Source: Candidatus Sphingobacterium stercoripullorum (GTDB lineage Bacteria; Bacteroidota; Bacteroidia; Sphingobacteriales; Sphingobacteriaceae). Taken from it: a stretch of DNA of 17,182 nt. The stretch spans positions 1 to 17,182 of the forward strand of contig DXEZ01000248.1 in assembly GCA_019114715.1 (NCBI GenBank), in the 5' to 3' direction. A program made the position numbers and the translations under genes. Shown here in pieces: positions 14,294 to 17,182 of the stretch. Numbering within the stretch: the first letter of the stretch is position 1; each line of letters opens with the position of its first letter. The notes beneath the pieces are model-generated. The model was not told the DNA's origin and did not search any database. It saw nothing but the letters and a program-made list of their open reading frames with translations.

Positions 14294-16234
14294 ATGGCAC
14301 GCTTAGGTAGCAAGAGAATTAACGGAGTGTTGGGAGTGTTTTACTTGCAGTTTGCATTATTTTTTATTCTGCTTGTTATTTATTCCTTTTTAAGAATTGG
14401 TTTCTATTTTTACAATAAAGCCTTGTTTCCTCAAGTGGATGGACCGGAGTTTTTAAGCATTCTCTGGGGTGGAGTAAAGTTCGATATAGCAGCACTACTG
14501 TATATAAATGCTTTATATATTTTACTCCAATCTTTGCCATGGCCGTGGAAATTTTCAAAATGGTGGCAGAAGATCATAAAAGTTGTATTTGTTGTATTCA
14601 ATGCTATAGGAATAGCCCTTAACTTAGTGGATTTTCTTTATTATCCATTCACCTTAAAGCGCACTACGGGTACCTTGTTTGCCCAGTTTGCAAATGAAAG
14701 TAATTGGGGAACTTTAGCCCTTAATTTTTTTATGGACTATTGGTTTATGGTCCTGTTTTTTATAGTGCTTGTTTGGTGCTTAGTGAAGATATATGACTTG
14801 TTTATTATTTTGGGTGAATCCAAAGGCTGGCGCTACTATTTCATTCATACTTTAGCCACAGTATTCATAGCATTTCTCTTTATAGGGGGCGTGCGTGGTG
14901 GGTGGGCGCATAGCACAAGGCCTATCACCATTAGTAATGCAGGAGACTATGTAAGTGTACCTGAGCATATGAGTATTGTTGTGAATACACCATTTAGTAT
15001 TTTACGAACTTTAAAAGCTACACAGCTTGAAAAGCTGAGCTATTTCACAGAGGATGAATTGCAGAAAGAATATAGCGTAATCCACCTCCCGGTCGATACG
15101 GCAGATTTTGATCCTAAAAATGTGGTGGTTTTAATCTTAGAAAGTTTTGCTAAGGAACATGTAGGTGCATTAAATAAGGATATTCAAAACGGCGAATACA
15201 AGGGGTATACCCCTTTTCTAGATTCATTAATTGATAATGCATATACCTTTAAATACACTTATGCAAACGGTAGGAAATCTATAGATGCACTTCCTTCTAT
15301 TTTTTCAGGTATACCATCCATAGGGGAACCTTTTGTGTTATCAATCTATTCCTCTAATCGCACAACGAGTCTACCTCAGCTATTACTAAATAAAGGATAT
15401 AGCACCGCATTTTATCACGGTGCACCAAACGGTAGTATGGGGTTTTCAGCATACGCTAAGCTCGCTGGCTTTGAATATTATTTTGGAAAAGATGAGTATG
15501 CAAATGATAAAGACTTCGATGGTATTTGGGGTATTTGGGACGAGCCCTTTATGCAATTTATGGCCAGTAGCATAGATACGCTTCGACAACCCTTTTTTGC
15601 AGGTTTCTTTTCCTTGTCCTCACATCACCCCTTTAAAGTTCCAAAAAAATATCAAGGAAAATTCCCTAAAGGTCCTCTGCCGGTTCAAGAGCCAATCGGG
15701 TATACTGATAATGCACTGAGAAGGTTCTTCCAGCGTGCTAAATCATCTTCATGGTATGATAATACTCTTTTTGTGATTTGCGCCGATCACGCCACTGTTA
15801 GCCACTTACCAGAATATCAAAACACGCAGGGTGCGTATGCTATACCTATAGTGTTTTACTACCCGGGTGGTGATAAGGAGCTTGTAGGGATGCAACAGAA
15901 GGTTGTTCAGCAAATTGATATTCTTCCTACTGTTTTGAACTTCTTAAATTATCCCGAGCCGTATTTTGCATTTGGATTTGATGCTTTTAGACAGGAGGAT
16001 AACTTCTCCATCGTTAATAATGACGGCATCTTTACTATGTTCTATGATTCTTATGTGTATACTCACGATGGCAATAGAGGACTGTCTTTATTTGACCTTC
16101 AATCGGACCCACTATCTCAAAACAACATAATTGGCGAGGATAAATCTCGGGATCAACTCTTGGAAAGAAAACTAATGTTATTTAGGCAGCAATACAATAA
16201 TCGCATGTTAAACAATGAACTTTTAACTAATTAA
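14294..16234 (+). CDS. LtaS-like membrane phosphotransferase/sulfatase, first of a tandem pair
   Basis: A 646-residue inner-membrane enzyme of the LTA-synthase/alkaline-phosphatase superfamily. Five membrane segments lie at about 13-40, 58-80, 93-117, 148-172 and 182-200. RGGW, just after the last helix, leads to a periplasmic catalytic domain (about 270-620). Catalytic residues follow the LtaS pattern: Glu283 in VLILESFAKE, Ser329 in NGRKSIDALPS at the nucleophile position (Thr in S. aureus LtaS), and Asp498-His499 in CADHA. The spacings 46 and 169 resemble LtaS (45 and 175). Lipoteichoic acid is not expected in a Gram-negative, so the role may be transfer of phosphoglycerol or phosphoethanolamine to periplasmic glycans or lipids; that is inference. 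The start ATG lies 37 nt after ThuA. A paralogue begins 10 nt downstream. Confidence 0.9.
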   Translation: MARLGSKRINGVLGVFYLQFALFFILLVIYSFLRIGFYFYNKALFPQVDGPEFLSILWGGVKFDIAALLYINALYILLQSLPWPWKFSKWWQKIIKVVFVVFNAIGIALNLVDFLYYPFTLKRTTGTLFAQFANESNWGTLALNFFMDYWFMVLFFIVLVWCLVKIYDLFIILGESKGWRYYFIHTLATVFIAFLFIGGVRGGWAHSTRPITISNAGDYVSVPEHMSIVVNTPFSILRTLKATQLEKLSYFTEDELQKEYSVIHLPVDTADFDPKNVVVLILESFAKEHVGALNKDIQNGEYKGYTPFLDSLIDNAYTFKYTYANGRKSIDALPSIFSGIPSIGEPFVLSIYSSNRTTSLPQLLLNKGYSTAFYHGAPNGSMGFSAYAKLAGFEYYFGKDEYANDKDFDGIWGIWDEPFMQFMASSIDTLRQPFFAGFFSLSSHHPFKVPKKYQGKFPKGPLPVQEPIGYTDNALRRFFQRAKSSSWYDNTLFVICADHATVSHLPEYQNTQGAYAIPIVFYYPGGDKELVGMQQKVVQQIDILPTVLNFLNYPEPYFAFGFDAFRQEDNFSIVNNDGIFTMFYDSYVYTHDGNRGLSLFDLQSDPLSQNNIIGEDKSRDQLLERKLMLFRQQYNNRMLNNELLTN

Positions 16235-16244
16235 TCGATAGGCG

Positions 16245-17182
16245 ATGACTGTAGACTCAATTTGGCGTTCGGTAAAAAACTCGATTTTTTATTTTCTCAT
16301 ATGGTTGATTTTATCGGCAGCCGATCGATTGTTGTTTGTACTAGTTTATAGAAAAGACATCCACTGGGACACGAATTGGGAATTGGTTAAAATCTTTCTT
16401 TACGGCTTTAAAATGGACCTGTCTTTAGCGTCTTATGTTTGTGCACTCCCAGCTATAGTGTGGTTAATAGGTTTGTTTTTTCGTCCCAAAAGGATACCTA
16501 GAATCTTTTTAGATGCATATACATACCTGTTTATTTTTCTGTTCGCCCTAATTTCCATAGTTAATATAAATATCTACAATGAATGGGGGAGTAAGATATC
16601 CAGGAGAGTAGTCACTGCATTTCTAGAAACTCCGAAAGAAGCCCTAGCTTCTACGGCCTCTTCACCTGTATTACTTAGTACTTTAGGGATTGTACTGATA
16701 GGTTTAATAGGCTTTGTTTGTTATAAATTCTTAGTACGTAGGAGTCCCACTAATAAGTTGCCTCTTGCTTTTAAGTTTGCTCTTTTAATTTTTGTTCCTG
16801 TTGTCTTATTTACGTGTATACGAGGAGGTTACGGGAGGGCAACATTGAACCCAAGCATTTCTTACTATTCCACGCATCCTATTAATAACCATGCCGCCGT
16901 TAACACGCACTGGGCTTTTTTTAAAGAACTCATCACTAGAAATGTTAAAAAGAATCCGTTTTTATATTTTCAAGAAGACAAGGTAGATGAATTGCTAGCA
17001 CCTGTTTTTAATATTAGTGATTCCACGACCTATTTCCTGCGGCAAGATGTTGAAGATATTAATGTCGTTTTAATTGTGCTAGAAAGCTTTACAGCTGATT
17101 TGGTGCATGCTTTAACGGGGGAGAAGGGGATAACCCCTAATTTTGAAAAATGGATTAAGCAAGGGGTTTTATTTGACGAGGT
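16245..17182 (+). CDS. LtaS-like membrane phosphotransferase, second of a tandem pair (partial, cut by window end)
   Basis: An open frame runs from the ATG at 16245 to the window edge: 312 codons without a stop, 10 nt after the previous gene. It begins MTVDSIWRSV and shows five membrane segments at about 12-35, 50-78, 90-112, 142-164 and 176-193. RGGYGRATLNPSISYYSTHP (193-212) parallels the RGGW region of the preceding protein. The start of the catalytic domain is reached in NVVLIVLESFTADL, where Glu280 corresponds to the metal-binding Glu283 of the first protein. The nucleophile, Asp-His pair and end of the domain lie beyond the window, so catalytic integrity cannot be judged. Pairwise similarity in layout indicates an old tandem duplication rather than a recent one, as the sequences differ widely. 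Confidence 0.88.
   Translation, partial: MTVDSIWRSVKNSIFYFLIWLILSAADRLLFVLVYRKDIHWDTNWELVKIFLYGFKMDLSLASYVCALPAIVWLIGLFFRPKRIPRIFLDAYTYLFIFLFALISIVNINIYNEWGSKISRRVVTAFLETPKEALASTASSPVLLSTLGIVLIGLIGFVCYKFLVRRSPTNKLPLAFKFALLIFVPVVLFTCIRGGYGRATLNPSISYYSTHPINNHAAVNTHWAFFKELITRNVKKNPFLYFQEDKVDELLAPVFNISDSTTYFLRQDVEDINVVLIVLESFTADLVHALTGEKGITPNFEKWIKQGVLFDE

Overview
The window most likely comes from a marine or aquatic Bacteroidota (Cytophagales-like) chromosome. The DNA is AT-rich. Signal peptides end in the ...AQ/...GQ form common in that phylum. Several promoters match the Bacteroidota sigma-ABfr pattern (TTTG, then 19-21 nt, then TAnnTTTG). The gene set is also typical: secreted GH29 fucosidase, OmpA protein with carboxypeptidase-regulatory-like repeats, DUF6929-like protein, single-domain proline dehydrogenase, and an ECF sigma gene paired with a membrane-anchored barrel protein. 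The genus cannot be fixed from the sequence alone. No rRNA, tRNA, CRISPR array, intact insertion sequence or phage gene was seen.

Layout. (1) 49-4958, plus strand: a secreted alpha-L-fucosidase, a DUF6929-like predicted beta-propeller, and a large OmpA-type outer-membrane protein closed by a strong terminator at 4987-5024. (2) 5096-7724, minus strand: an SMR efflux protein, the universal ATPase YchF with its own promoter and terminator, and a stand-alone protein resembling only the C-terminal specificity domain of type ISP restriction-modification enzymes. (3) 7725-8193: a 469-bp gene-free stretch with palindromes. (4) 8194-10211, plus: an ECF sigma factor and a protein that joins a cytoplasmic segment, one inner-membrane helix and a C-terminal outer-membrane-barrel-like region, closed by a terminator. 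(5) 10303-12115, minus: proline dehydrogenase followed by a YqaB-like HAD phosphatase. (6) 12225 to the window end, plus: an apparent operon of an S4 RNA-binding protein, AroB, a secreted ThuA-like protein and two tandem LtaS-like membrane phosphotransferases. The second LtaS-like gene is cut by the window edge.

How the parts may work together. The outer-membrane and secreted proteins of region 1 fit glycan scavenging and envelope structure. Region 4 looks like a self-contained envelope-to-transcription signalling unit. Region 6 mixes a core biosynthetic enzyme (AroB) with envelope proteins in one closely spaced transcription unit. Most genes are recognisable families. The least explained items are the orphan type ISP-like domain, the sigma factor/trans-envelope fusion pair, the tandem LtaS-like pair in a presumed Gram-negative, and the promoter boxes that imply leaderless mRNAs.
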